This document shows, one piece after another, positions 16,324 through 25,326 of a DNA stretch of 64,000 bases. Origin of the DNA: an uncultured Erythrobacter sp. GTDB taxonomy: Bacteria > Pseudomonadota > Alphaproteobacteria > Sphingomonadales > Sphingomonadaceae. Below the pieces are notes generated by a model that saw nothing but the letters and a program-made list of their open reading frames with translations, searched no databases and was not told where the DNA came from. Location: contig CANNBH010000001.1 of NCBI GenBank assembly GCA_947502815.1, forward strand, positions 310,001 through 374,000. The letters run 5' to 3'. Made by a program: the position numbers and the translations under genes. The stretch's first letter is position 1. Each line of letters opens with the position of its first letter.

Positions 16324-18585
16324 ATGGCAGACGACAACAAGGGCGGCTTCACGAGCCGCGAGGCACTTTTTTACCACGAGACCGGCCGACCGGGTAAAAT
16401 TGAGATCGTCGCGACGAAGCCAATGACATCGCAGCGCGATCTGAGCCTCGCATATTCGCCTGGCGTCGCGGTACCTGTTGAAGCGATTGCGCAAGATCCT
16501 TCACTCGCTGCTCGCTACACAGCCAAAGGAAATTTGGTTGCGGTTATTTCGAACGGCACGGCTATTTTGGGCCTCGGCAATCTGGGTGCGCTCGCATCGA
16601 AGCCGGTTATGGAAGGCAAGGCGGTTTTATTTAAACGGTTTGCCGATGTGGATTCCATCGACATAGAATTGGCCACCGAAGATCCCGAAGCCTTTATCGA
16701 AGCGGTCGCACTGATGGAGCCGAGCTTTGGCGGCATCAACCTTGAGGATATCAAGGCACCCGAATGCTTCATTATCGAGGCGGCGCTGCGTGAGCGGATG
16801 AACATTCCGATCATGCATGATGACCAGCACGGCACCGCGATTATCACCGCGGCTGGCTTGTTGAATGCCTGCCACCTGACAGATCGCAATATTGCGGATG
16901 TGAAGGTGGTCGTAAACGGAGCGGGCGCAGCGGCGATTGCCTGCACCGCCTTGATCAAAGCGATGGGCGTGAAGCATGAAAATGTGGTCATGTGCGATCG
17001 CAAAGGGCCGATCACCCCTGGCCGCGACAATGTTGACCAATGGAAGAGCGCTCACGCTGTGGCGACCGACGCGACGACATTGGAAGAGGCGCTAAAAGGG
17101 GCGGACATTTTCCTTGGTCTTTCCGCAGCCGGCGCTCTTAAACCGGAATGGGTTGCAGAAATGGCGGATAAACCGATCATTTTTGCCATGGCCAACCCGA
17201 CGCCAGAGATCATGCCGAATGAAGCGAAAGCGGTTCGGCCCGATGCCATTATTGCAACCGGGCGCAGCGATTTCCCCAATCAGGTCAACAATGTGCTTGG
17301 CTTCCCCTTCATTTTCCGCGGTGCCCTTGATGTGCAGGCAACCACGATCAACGAAGAAATGAAAGTCGCCGCAGCGACTGCTATTGCAGAATTGGCCCGC
17401 GAACGTGTGCCCGAAGAAGTGGCCGCCGCATACGGTAAGAACCAAAAATTTGGGACCGATTACATCATCCCTGCGCCGTTCGATCCGCGGCTGATCGAAG
17501 TCGTATCGTCTGCAGTGGCGAAAGCCGCGATGGATTCCGGAGTGGCTCAATCCAAGATTGATGATTTTGAGGCTTATGGAGTGGGCCTTCGAGCCCGACT
17601 TAACCCGACCACATCAGTCCTAACCGGCGTTTACAACGAAGCCAAAGCCAATCCCAAGCGCATGGTCTTTGCCGAAGCTGAAGAAGAAGTTGTGCTTCGT
17701 GCGGCCATTCAATTCCGCGACTTTGGCTATGGTGAGCCTATTCTCGTTGGACGGACAAAGGCTGTGATGGACAAGCTGCACCAGCTCTCTGTCTCTGACC
17801 CAAGCTCTTTCGACATTCAGAATTCCGCTGATAGTGAGCATGTGCCTGCTATGGTCAAATTCCTGTACGAGCGGCTTCAACGCAAAGGCTACACCGAACG
17901 CGACGTTCGCCGCATGGTCAATCAAGAACGCAACGTCTTTGCGGCTCTGTTGGTCGCGTTGGGTCACGGCGATGGCATGATTTCGGGTCTGACGCGCACC
18001 TATGCCCAGACGGTGCGCGAAGTGAACCTTGTGCTCGACAAGAAAACCGATGCCCTGCCGTTCGGCATTCACATGATGATCGGCAAGAACCACACAACTT
18101 TCCTTGCCGATACAACGATCAACGAACGGCCCGACTCCGCAGAATTGGCATATATCGCAAAGGAAACCGCCGCGGTTGCGCGGCGTATGGGTCACGAACC
18201 GCGGGTCGCGTTCCTTTCCTATTCGACCTTTGGCAATCCGTCAGGCCAATGGTTGAGCAATATCCGGGATGCGGTGGCTATCCTCGATCAAGAGAAGCCC
18301 GATTTTGAGTATGAAGGCGAAATGGCGCCGGATGCAGCGCTCAACCCATCTGTGATGAAGCTCTACCCATTCAGCCGCCTGTCGGGTCCAGCAAATGTGC
18401 TCATCATGCCCGGTCTGCAATCTGCAAACCTATCGGCAAAACTGCTGCGCGAATTGGGCGCCAATACAACTGTTGGCCCGATGCTGATCGGAATGGAAAA
18501 ACCGGTTCAGATCGTGCCGATGACTGCGGCGGTTCCCGATGTGCTGACCTTGGCGGTCCTCACCAGCGCGGGCGTTGTGGGCTAG
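16324..18585 (+). CDS. maeB: NADP-dependent malic enzyme with phosphotransacetylase domain
   Basis: A 753-residue MaeB-type enzyme that decarboxylates malate to pyruvate. Residues 1 to about 430 are the malic-enzyme part: PGVAVPVEAIAQDPSLAARY, the metal-binding EDIKAPECFIIE, HDDQHGTAII, and the NADP-binding VVVNGAGAAAIAC. From about residue 435 there is a phosphotransacetylase-like domain (KRMVFAEAEEEVVLRAA to SGPANVLIMPGLQSANLSAK) that in known members binds acetyl-CoA as a regulator rather than catalysing transfer. A GGGGGCG stretch precedes the ATG. A strong hairpin lies just downstream at 18598-18623. Confidence 0.95.
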   Translation: MADDNKGGFTSREALFYHETGRPGKIEIVATKPMTSQRDLSLAYSPGVAVPVEAIAQDPSLAARYTAKGNLVAVISNGTAILGLGNLGALASKPVMEGKAVLFKRFADVDSIDIELATEDPEAFIEAVALMEPSFGGINLEDIKAPECFIIEAALRERMNIPIMHDDQHGTAIITAAGLLNACHLTDRNIADVKVVVNGAGAAAIACTALIKAMGVKHENVVMCDRKGPITPGRDNVDQWKSAHAVATDATTLEEALKGADIFLGLSAAGALKPEWVAEMADKPIIFAMANPTPEIMPNEAKAVRPDAIIATGRSDFPNQVNNVLGFPFIFRGALDVQATTINEEMKVAAATAIAELARERVPEEVAAAYGKNQKFGTDYIIPAPFDPRLIEVVSSAVAKAAMDSGVAQSKIDDFEAYGVGLRARLNPTTSVLTGVYNEAKANPKRMVFAEAEEEVVLRAAIQFRDFGYGEPILVGRTKAVMDKLHQLSVSDPSSFDIQNSADSEHVPAMVKFLYERLQRKGYTERDVRRMVNQERNVFAALLVALGHGDGMISGLTRTYAQTVREVNLVLDKKTDALPFGIHMMIGKNHTTFLADTTINERPDSAELAYIAKETAAVARRMGHEPRVAFLSYSTFGNPSGQWLSNIRDAVAILDQEKPDFEYEGEMAPDAALNPSVMKLYPFSRLSGPANVLIMPGLQSANLSAKLLRELGANTTVGPMLIGMEKPVQIVPMTAAVPDVLTLAVLTSAGVVG

Positions 18586-18597
18586 GCATATTGAACG

Positions 18598-18623
18598 GCG
18601 GCTCGCTTTTCCTTGCGAGCCGC
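18598..18623. terminator. Hairpin between maeB and trmB
   Basis: GCGGCTCGC at 18598-18606 pairs perfectly with GCGAGCCGC at 18615-18623 around an eight-base loop. There is no real T-run on either side. It lies between convergent genes and probably stabilises or terminates the maeB transcript weakly. Confidence 0.5.
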
Positions 18624-18648
18624 TATTCTCGTTCGGGTGCTCTAGCCA

Positions 18649-19350
18649 TTACCGTTTGCGGAAACGGAAATACCAGACTTCGTGCTTGAATGTGTTGCGC
18701 GCCTTGTATTCATAGCGCGTTTCACACCAGCCCGATGGGCGGTTCTGCCAATCGCCCGGCGCATTGGCGACCCAATCGAATTGATCCGAAAAACGCTGCA
18801 TCACCATCAAAGCATGGCGCACATAGACGGCGTGATCGGTGCCGAAACGGAATTCACCGCCTGGCTTTAACTTGTCCGCGATCAATTGGACGGGACCGTC
18901 GTTCATCATCCGCCGCTTTGCATGGCGGGCTTTGGGCCATGGATCAGGGTGAAGCAGATAGGCCATGGTCAAAGCGCCATCTGGAATACGCTGCAAAACC
19001 TCAATCGCATCGCCGTGGTGTAGGCGAACATTGGCAAGCTTTTGCTCCTCAACATGGGCCAGCGCCTGAGCCACACCGTTCAGGAACGGTTCTGCGCCGA
19101 TTAGGCCATGATTGGGCAACAAGTCGGCTCGGTGGGCGAGATGCTCCCCGCCGCCAAAGCCAATCTCAAAATGCAGCGGGCAATCCTCACCAAACAAACC
19201 CTCTGCGGTGACCGGCCCATCGACAGGGACAGCGATCTTGGGCAGCAGGTCATCAACCAAGGATTGCTGGCGCGCGCGCAGCGGTTTGCCAACGCTGCGG
19301 CCATACAACCGGCTAAGGGTTGTGGGATCACCTTCTTTGTATGCGCTCAT
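18649..19350 (-). CDS. trmB: tRNA (guanine-N7-)-methyltransferase
   Basis: About 233 residues from the ATG at 19350. In-frame upstream codons reach 19392, but the family usually begins close to this Met. The SAM-binding motif is HFEIGFGGGEHL, the conserved LLHPDPWPKARHAKRRM block is the TrmB signature, and FGTDHAVYVRHALMVMQ follows. The C-terminus (PSGWCETRYEYKARNTFKHE) holds the RPxTxFE-like tail. It methylates N7 of G46 in the variable loop of tRNA. It converges with maeB and is divergent from the MscS-type gene. Confidence 0.93.
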   Translation of the reverse strand: MSAYKEGDPTTLSRLYGRSVGKPLRARQQSLVDDLLPKIAVPVDGPVTAEGLFGEDCPLHFEIGFGGGEHLAHRADLLPNHGLIGAEPFLNGVAQALAHVEEQKLANVRLHHGDAIEVLQRIPDGALTMAYLLHPDPWPKARHAKRRMMNDGPVQLIADKLKPGGEFRFGTDHAVYVRHALMVMQRFSDQFDWVANAPGDWQNRPSGWCETRYEYKARNTFKHEVWYFRFRKR

Positions 19351-19471
19351 CTGATGCGCGCTAATCAGGCAGGCCCGCGCTTGTCCAGTCAAACCATCAA
19401 TTTCTTAGGAAACCGGGTTTGCTGGCGCGCCGGGGGTTGAGAGCGCACCCCACTTGGCCCTATCTCGATTG

Positions 19472-20683
19472 ATGATGGAAAATTTGCAGAATCTGTTCGC
19501 TTCTCAACCCGATTGGGCTCAATCGCTTCTCGGTCTCTCGAGTTTGATTGTTGGCGCACTCGTGGTCAATTATGTTTTGAAATACATAATCTTGCGGGCG
19601 GCTACTCCCTACCTTGATGCCAAGTCACAAACGATCAACAAATCCGCAGCTTGGCTTGCGACGGTGGTGCCGCTGCTCATTGTCTCCAACGGGATTGCAT
19701 CCGTCCCCAACCTAGCGGACGATTTGCGGACGATTGTCGCCAATGTCACCCAAGCATTGATCGTGCTGTCCATCGCAATGGCGATAGTCAAAGCACTTTC
19801 ATACGCAAATGAAGTCTATGAGCGTCTGCCCACATCGCGAAACCGGCCCATTAAAGGCTTTGTGCAGGTCGTAAAGATCGTCGTCCTATGCGGCGCAGCG
19901 ATCATTCTAATCTCGGTGTTGATCGATGAATCGCCATTGCTGTTGTTGTCGGGCCTTGGCGCGATCACGGCCGTGCTGCTGTTGGTGTTCAAGGATACGA
20001 TACTCAGCCTTGTCGCTAGTGTTCAGCTTACCACACAGGATATGCTGCGCGTCGGTGATTGGATAACCATGCCGGGAATGAACGCCGATGGCGATGTGAT
20101 CGACATCTCGCTGCACACGGTGAAGGTGCAGAATTTCGACAAGACAATCACGACGATCCCAACCCACAGGTTAGTTTCCGATTCCTTTCAAAATTGGCGC
20201 GGAATGAGCGAAAGCGGCGGCCGACGGATCAAACGTTCGATCACCTTGGATCAAAACACCGTGCGGTTTCTCAACGACGATGAGGTTGTCGAACTTAAGA
20301 AATTCAAGATGCTCAAAAGCTACCTCGCGGCCAAGCGCGATGAAATCGCCGAATGGAATGCGCAAGAGCTCACGGGTGAAGATGCGCCCGTGAATGCAAG
20401 GCGATTGACCAATATCGGCACGCTGAGGGCCTACATTATCGCTTACTTGCAGTGGCATCCTCGAATTGGGGAAGGTTTCACTCTGTTGGTCAGGCAACTG
20501 CCATCAGGTCCGCAGGGCCTGCCGATAGAGATCTATTGCTTCACCGATACGACCGACTGGAACACCTACGAAGGCATTCAGGCCGACATATTCGATCATT
20601 TGCTGTCGATTGTGTCAGAATTTGATTTGAAGCTGTTTCAGGAACCCACGGGTTCAGATTTTGCGACAGCTATGCAGCGCTAG
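19472..20683 (+). CDS. MscS-family mechanosensitive channel (YbdG-like)
   Basis: About 403 residues from the first of two adjacent ATGs at 19472 and 19475. Hydrophobic segments are LIVGALVVNYVLKYIIL, TVVPLLIVSNGIASV, ALIVLSIAMAIVKAL, IVVLCGAAIILISVLI and the pore-region LLLLSGLGAITAVLLLVFKDT. The beta-domain signature is MLRVGDWITMPGMNADG, followed by VKVQNFDKTITTIPTHRL. The long C-terminus with RRIKRSI and RAYIIAYLQWHPRIGE resembles YbdG/YnaI-type inner-membrane channels. It would release solutes on osmotic downshift. A bidirectional terminator separates it from the convergent ctrA. Confidence 0.9.
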   Translation: MMENLQNLFASQPDWAQSLLGLSSLIVGALVVNYVLKYIILRAATPYLDAKSQTINKSAAWLATVVPLLIVSNGIASVPNLADDLRTIVANVTQALIVLSIAMAIVKALSYANEVYERLPTSRNRPIKGFVQVVKIVVLCGAAIILISVLIDESPLLLLSGLGAITAVLLLVFKDTILSLVASVQLTTQDMLRVGDWITMPGMNADGDVIDISLHTVKVQNFDKTITTIPTHRLVSDSFQNWRGMSESGGRRIKRSITLDQNTVRFLNDDEVVELKKFKMLKSYLAAKRDEIAEWNAQELTGEDAPVNARRLTNIGTLRAYIIAYLQWHPRIGEGFTLLVRQLPSGPQGLPIEIYCFTDTTDWNTYEGIQADIFDHLLSIVSEFDLKLFQEPTGSDFATAMQR

Positions 20684-20694
20684 TTGCTCGCAAC

Positions 20695-20731
20695 AAAAAA
20701 GCGCCCGAGGGGCTGCCCCGGGCGCTTTTTT
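20695..20731. terminator. Bidirectional rho-independent terminator
   Basis: GCGCCCGAGGGG at 20701-20712 pairs with CCCCGGGCGC at 20716-20725 with a small bulge and a CTG loop. An A6 tract on the left and a T6 tract on the right give both strands a U-tail. It serves the MscS-type gene and the convergent ctrA. Confidence 0.9.
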
Positions 20732-20751
20732 GAAATCTAGATTTGCAAAGC

Positions 20752-21447
20752 TTAGGCCGCTTCGGCTTCCTCTTGCGGATCGCGTAGCACATAGCCGCGG
20801 CCCCAAACGGTTTCGATGTAGTTTTCACCGCCGCATGCATGGCTGAGCTTTTTGCGCAGCTTGCAGATAAAGACGTCGATGATCTTCAATTCAGGTTCGT
20901 CCATCCCGCCGTAAAGGTGGTTGAGGAACATTTCCTTGGTCAGCGTGGTGCCTTTCCTAAGGGAAAGCAGCTCAAGCATCGCATATTCTTTGCCGGTTAG
21001 GTGGACGCGGGCGCTGTCGACTTCGACCGTTTTCGCATCCAAGTTCACGGCAAGCTTACCAGTACGGATGATCGACTGGCTGTGGCCTTTCGAACGACGC
21101 ACAACCGCATGAATGCGGGCGACAAGCTCTTCGCGATGGAAGGGCTTCGTCACATAATCATCTGCGCCAAAGCCGAATGAGCGGATCTTGCTGTCCATTT
21201 CGGCAATACCCGAAAGGATCAGAACCGGCGTTTGCACTTTGGCAACGCGCAGTTTCTTCAAGACGTCATAGCCATGCATGTCTGGCAAATTCAGGTCGAG
21301 CAGGATGATATCATAATCATACAGCTTACCTAGATCGAGCCCTTCTTCGCCCAAATCCGTCCCGTAAACGTTAAAACCTTCAGTGGTGAGCATGAGTTCA
21401 ATGGCTTTCGCCGTTGTTGGCTCGTCCTCAATCAGCAGCACTCGCAT
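20752..21447 (-). CDS. ctrA: Cell-cycle master response regulator CtrA
   Basis: A 231-residue OmpR-type regulator. The receiver domain has the acidic pair in LLIEDEP, Asp51 in [14 protein letters not shown] and Lys in [13 protein letters not shown]. The DNA-binding winged helix reads [20 protein letters not shown] and [20 protein letters not shown], nearly as in Caulobacter CtrA. It binds TTAA-N7-TTAA sites and controls replication initiation and cell-cycle genes in many alphaproteobacteria. In Sphingomonadales it more often governs motility and related traits. The C-terminus ends in Glu/Ala (EEAEAA), a typical proteolysis-sensitive tail. The upstream region has a candidate CtrA site and two GANTC sites. 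Confidence 0.96.
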   Translation of the reverse strand: MRVLLIEDEPTTAKAIELMLTTEGFNVYGTDLGEEGLDLGKLYDYDIILLDLNLPDMHGYDVLKKLRVAKVQTPVLILSGIAEMDSKIRSFGFGADDYVTKPFHREELVARIHAVVRRSKGHSQSIIRTGKLAVNLDAKTVEVDSARVHLTGKEYAMLELLSLRKGTTLTKEMFLNHLYGGMDEPELKIIDVFICKLRKKLSHACGGENYIETVWGRGYVLRDPQEEAEAA

Positions 21448-21551
21448 TTCTGGTCCCCTAATTGCCCCGTGTGGCGGACATCATGTGCTTGGTAACGCCT
21501 CGCGAAGAGGTGTTGCCTTCTATTAACCACACAAGGTCTGAACGGAAAAGG

Positions 21552-21586
21552 TTAATTATGCGTAAACCCAGCTGACTCCGCGAGTC
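21552..21586. promoter_or_regulatory. ctrA upstream region: CtrA-box-like site and two GANTC sites
   Basis: TTAA at 21552-21555, seven bases, then TAAA at 21563-21566 is one mismatch from the CtrA consensus TTAA-N7-TTAA. GACTC at 21574-21578 and GAGTC at 21582-21586 are CcrM (GANTC) methylation sites eight bases apart. All lie 105-139 bases upstream of the ctrA start. In Caulobacter, ctrA P1 is controlled by GANTC methylation and CtrA autoregulation, so the layout suggests the same here. Confidence 0.5.
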
Positions 21587-21642
21587 GCGGGTTCACTACT
21601 TAAGTGAGATTACGAGACAGATCCTCTGCAGGAGGCTAGGTA

Positions 21643-23154
21643 TCAGAGATTTTCGAGCTTCTTTTGCCGGCGTCGTTGCGCGCTGGAGCCGATGCCGACA
21701 GCTTCCCGATATTTGGCAACGGTGCGGCGGGCCAGGTCAAAACCCTCTTCCTTTAATAGGTCTGCGAGTTTCTGGTCCGATAGAACTTTCTTTGCATTCT
21801 CAGCATCTGTCAGCGCTTTGATGCGAGCCTTGATCGTTTCAGAGGATGCACCTTCGCCATCACTTGAAGAAACGCCGCTGGTAAAGAAATATTTGAGTTC
21901 AAAGCAACCGCGGTCGCAGTGAAGATATTTGTTGCTCGTCACACGGCTAACGGTGCTTTCGTGCATGTCGATTTCTTCGGCAACCTCGCGCAGTGTTAGG
22001 GGACGTAGCTCAGATACGCCTCTGCGGAAAAACCCGTCTTGCTGCTTAACGATTTCGGCCGCAGTCTTCAGGATCGTCTTTTGTCTTTGGTCTAGCGCCC
22101 GAATCAACCAATGCGCATCTGCGAGCTTCTCTTTCAGCCAGCCTTGTGCCTCTTCATTCGGAGAGCCTTCGTTCAGTTCGACATAATAGCTACGATTGAC
22201 AATGAGCTTTGGCAAAGTGTCTTCATTAAGAGCAATGTCCCACCCCGCAGCGTCATTTGAAGTCAGGAGAACGTCCGGAATGATTGCATCCGTCGTTGAT
22301 GGTGCAAACGCTAGCCCAGGCTTCGGATCAAATTCGCGCAATTCACGCAGCATGTCGGCGAAGTCTTCGTCATCTACACCGCAAAGGCGTTTAAGCTTTG
22401 CGACTTCTCCTTTGGCCACCAGTTCTAGATTGTCGATTAGAGCCCGCATGCACGGATCATAGCGATCCGCCTCACGGGCCTGGATGGCCAAACACTCCGA
22501 AAGACTGCGCGCGCCCACTCCGGTTGGGTCGCACATATGGATAACCTCCAGCGCGTCTTCGGTTTCGTCCAAGGTCACGCCAAGGTCATAGGCAATATCG
22601 TGCAAGTCACTGCTGAGATAGCCAGCATCATCCAACAAACCGGCGATATGCCGTGCGACAAAGGCTTCCTTCGAATTGACGGCCAGCGTGCCAATTTGAT
22701 TGTCTAGGTGTTCACCCAACGACAATTCCGCCGCGCGAGTTGCGTCAATACCGGGAAAGTCTTCCCCATTCTCGCCACCACCACCTGCGCTTGAGCCCCA
22801 TTCTGCATCAGAGGCTTGCGCGCTTTGTATCGTAGATCCATCCCCGGTTTCGCGGTCCCGGTCGAGAGATCCTGTATCGATATCAAGCGGTGCTTCGCTT
22901 TCACCTTGTCCCTGAGCCATGAGTTGGTCGGATGTGAATTCCTCTCGCGGGACGTCGTCTGCTTCGCCGCTGGGGCCGCCTTCTTCGCGAGAAACCGCCC
23001 CGGCTTCTAGCAAGGGGTTCGCCTCTAGCGCATCGCCAATGAACGTCTCGATTTCAAGATTGGAGGCCGCAAGCAGTTTGATCGCCTGCTGTAATTGCGG
23101 CGTCATCACCAATTGTTGTGACTGACGAAGGTCGAGTCTCGGTCCGAGCGCCAT
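21643..23154 (-). CDS. rpoN: RNA polymerase sigma-54 factor
   Basis: A 503-residue sigma-54. Region I is Gln/Leu-rich (LRQSQQLVMTPQLQQAIKLL) and contacts activators. Region II is an acidic, poorly conserved stretch. The core-binding region follows, and near the C-terminus are the helix-turn-helix (LREVAEEIDMHESTVSRVTS) and the RpoN box ARRTVAKYREAVGI, which binds the -24 element. It needs AAA activators to open promoters. It starts 11 bases after the lptB stop on the same strand, the classical lptB-rpoN order of proteobacteria. Confidence 0.97.
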   Translation of the reverse strand: MALGPRLDLRQSQQLVMTPQLQQAIKLLAASNLEIETFIGDALEANPLLEAGAVSREEGGPSGEADDVPREEFTSDQLMAQGQGESEAPLDIDTGSLDRDRETGDGSTIQSAQASDAEWGSSAGGGGENGEDFPGIDATRAAELSLGEHLDNQIGTLAVNSKEAFVARHIAGLLDDAGYLSSDLHDIAYDLGVTLDETEDALEVIHMCDPTGVGARSLSECLAIQAREADRYDPCMRALIDNLELVAKGEVAKLKRLCGVDDEDFADMLRELREFDPKPGLAFAPSTTDAIIPDVLLTSNDAAGWDIALNEDTLPKLIVNRSYYVELNEGSPNEEAQGWLKEKLADAHWLIRALDQRQKTILKTAAEIVKQQDGFFRRGVSELRPLTLREVAEEIDMHESTVSRVTSNKYLHCDRGCFELKYFFTSGVSSSDGEGASSETIKARIKALTDAENAKKVLSDQKLADLLKEEGFDLARRTVAKYREAVGIGSSAQRRRQKKLENL

Positions 23155-23165
23155 GGGTCAGATAC

Positions 23166-23975
23166 CTAGAGCGTAAAGCTCTCGCCCAGGTATAGACGCT
23201 TCACGTTTTCATCCGCGACCAATGCCTGAGGCGTGCCAGCGAATAGGACCTGCCCGCCGTAAATGATGCAGGCCCGGTCAACAATGTCTAGCGTCTCGCG
23301 AACGTTATGATCTGTGATGAGCACACCGATACCACGCCGCTTCAAATCCTTGACCAGATCACGGATGTCGCTGATCGAAAGCGGGTCGATCCCGGCGAAG
23401 GGTTCATCAAGCAGCATAATTGACGGTTTCGCTGCGAGCGCCCGTGCGATCTCGCATCGACGCCGTTCACCACCTGAAAGCGCCATGGCTGGGCTGTCAC
23501 GCAGGCGCTCCAACCCAAATTCGCCGAGAAGCCGTTCGAGCTCTTCACCACGTGTGGCAGCGTCAGGCTCAACCATTTCCAGCACGCAGTTGATGTTCTG
23601 CTCAACCGTCATGCCGCGAAAGATGCTGGTTTCTTGCGGCAGATAACCGAGTCCCAATATCGCCCGACGATACATAGGCAGGTTGGTCACATCCTCTCCA
23701 TCCATCAGGATGCGGCCTGAATCAGGTTTCACAAGACCCATGATGGAATAGAAACAAGTGGTTTTGCCCGCCCCGTTCGGGCCGAGCAGACCGAGAACCT
23801 CACCCTTTGCCACGGTCAGTGAAATATCGGTCAGAACGGCGCGCTTGTCATAGCTCTTGGCAATCGAGATCACTTCCAAGCCGCCATCGGGCATCGGCGC
23901 CGTCGCTGAAACGGCATCCATGCCTGATGGTGAAGCGCCGTTCGGCGGTGTTTCTGTAGCAAGAGACTCGCTCAT
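23166..23975 (-). CDS. lptB: LPS export ABC transporter ATP-binding protein LptB
   Basis: A 269-residue ABC ATPase with a 30-residue Ser/Ala/Pro-rich N-terminal extension before the domain proper. Walker A is LLGPNGAGKTT (about residues 63-73), the Q-loop is LGYLPQETSIF, the signature is ALSGGERRRCEIARAL, and Walker B is IMLLDEPFAGIDPLS. The D-loop and H-loop (VLITDHNVRETL) follow. It powers LptBFGC extraction of LPS, or a related sphingolipid-type envelope lipid, from the inner membrane. lptC and lptA, often just upstream, are not in this window. Confidence 0.94.
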   Translation of the reverse strand: MSESLATETPPNGASPSGMDAVSATAPMPDGGLEVISIAKSYDKRAVLTDISLTVAKGEVLGLLGPNGAGKTTCFYSIMGLVKPDSGRILMDGEDVTNLPMYRRAILGLGYLPQETSIFRGMTVEQNINCVLEMVEPDAATRGEELERLLGEFGLERLRDSPAMALSGGERRRCEIARALAAKPSIMLLDEPFAGIDPLSISDIRDLVKDLKRRGIGVLITDHNVRETLDIVDRACIIYGGQVLFAGTPQALVADENVKRLYLGESFTL

Positions 23976-24029
23976 ATGATAAGCCTTAGCAGCCTCTTCC
24001 TAACAGAAAAGGGTGCGAACACGCATTTT

Positions 24030-24061
24030 GGCAAGATTTTTGCTTTGAGAGCAAATTTGCC
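24030..24061 (-). other. Hairpin upstream of lptB
   Basis: Complementary segments GGCAA (24030-24034) and TTGCC (24057-24061) enclose a second stem of TTTGCT and AGCAAA. It lies 55-86 bases before the lptB start on an AT-rich background in a 250-base gap that is otherwise without genes. It could be a transcript leader structure. Confidence 0.35.
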
Positions 24062-24226
24062 AGTCCCGAAAAATGCCTAACGGGGCAAAACCTTCACGTT
24101 TTCCGCCGCTTGCAGCGCAAGAGAGTTTGCGGTCGGCAATGATATTTCATTTTGGTTACTACGGTTGCAACATAGGCCAGCTTTTGAGATACTCCCTCTC
24201 AACATAAACCGTTGGGGAGCGGATTG

Positions 24227-24598
24227 ATGAACGAGCTATCACACCAACACAAAACAACCGTGCCAGCGCGCGCAGACCGCAAGCGCGATTGGCGCAGAGC
24301 GATGAGCGATCATGTCGCATACGCTTTGCTGGTCTACACCGCGTTGCAGATTTTTCTCACAGTTAAGGCATTGGGAGAGGGTAGTTCCTCGATCTTGCCT
24401 TATGTGGCGCTTATCGTTCTCGTAGCGGCAATCATTCCAGCGTGCCGTTGGTTTGAAAAACGATGGGCCGGATTAACCGATGATCAAGCGGGCGACCATG
24501 CGTACGCTGGGGCCTTTCGGCGAGACACTATCAGCCTCTGGCTGCTGGCAATTTGCCTACCGCTCGCACTGACCGCAGTTTTCAAAACTCTGCTTTGA
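24227..24598 (+). CDS. Small three-helix membrane protein, unknown
   Basis: A 123-residue protein that I do not recognise. After a basic N-terminus (RADRKRDWRRAMSD) there are three hydrophobic segments: HVAYALLVYTALQIFLTV, SILPYVALIVLVAAIIPAC and TISLWLLAICLPLALTAVF. The RRAM / FEKRW basic residues flanking them suggest an inner-membrane protein with cytoplasmic loops. The ATG at 24227 has GGGGAGCGG upstream, and that choice beats a TTG at 24212. It is the only gene on this strand before hisS and converges with ppa. Confidence 0.7.
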   Translation: MNELSHQHKTTVPARADRKRDWRRAMSDHVAYALLVYTALQIFLTVKALGEGSSSILPYVALIVLVAAIIPACRWFEKRWAGLTDDQAGDHAYAGAFRRDTISLWLLAICLPLALTAVFKTLL

Positions 24599-24667
24599 TT
24601 TGTTGATCGGCGCGGCCAAATGTTCGCGTGTTCGCGGGCTGGCCGCACCGACCAAAATCCGAGCTGA

Positions 24668-25201
24668 TTAAGCGGCGTTGCCGGCGCGCTCAATCGCCTC
24701 AATCACAATTTGACGTGACTCGGCGCGATTACCCCATTTCCCGATCCTTACCCATTTTTCGGCTTCAAGGTCTTTGTAATGGGTAAAGAAGTGCTCTATC
24801 TGTTGCATGATGATCGAAGGCAGATCTTTCGTTTCACCAACATCCGAATAATAGGGGAAAGTCGTGTCGACAGGCACGCAGATGAGCTTCTCATCGCCGC
24901 CATGCTCGTCCTCCAGATTCAAAACGCCAATCGGACGCGATCGAACAACACAGCCGGGGATGAAGGGCGAGCGCGCAATTACCAACGCATCAAGCGGGTC
25001 GCCATCAGGGCTCAATGTGTGCGGGACAAAGCCGTAGTTGGCTGGATACCGCATCGGCGTATGAAGAATACGATCCACAAACAGCGCGCCTGAATCTTTG
25101 TCATATTCGTACTTAACCGGCTCTCCGCCCGTTGGAACTTCGATGATGACATTCAGATCGTCGGGCGGATTGCTGCCAGTGGGGATTTTGTCGATACGCA
25201 T
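24668..25201 (-). CDS. ppa: Inorganic pyrophosphatase
   Basis: A 177-residue family I soluble pyrophosphatase from the ATG at 25201. The longer open frame upstream of it is not homologous and is ignored. The family signatures are VIIEVPTGGEPVKYEYDKDS near the N-terminus, YPANYGFVPHTLSPDGD, and the active-site block DGDPLDALVIARSP with the metal-binding aspartates. It hydrolyses pyrophosphate to phosphate and drives biosynthetic reactions. It is divergent from hisS across 125 bases. Confidence 0.95.
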   Translation of the reverse strand: MRIDKIPTGSNPPDDLNVIIEVPTGGEPVKYEYDKDSGALFVDRILHTPMRYPANYGFVPHTLSPDGDPLDALVIARSPFIPGCVVRSRPIGVLNLEDEHGGDEKLICVPVDTTFPYYSDVGETKDLPSIIMQQIEHFFTHYKDLEAEKWVRIGKWGNRAESRQIVIEAIERAGNAA

Positions 25202-25326
25202 AATATGTTCCTCATCTGCGGTATTCGGCCCCTCTCCCAAAAGGCGTTTTCGGGCCGATAGCCCCCTTGTGATATTGCGGCAAGGCCGAGTGTGCCCTAA
25301 TTGCGCCCAATGCAAAAAGAGACACC

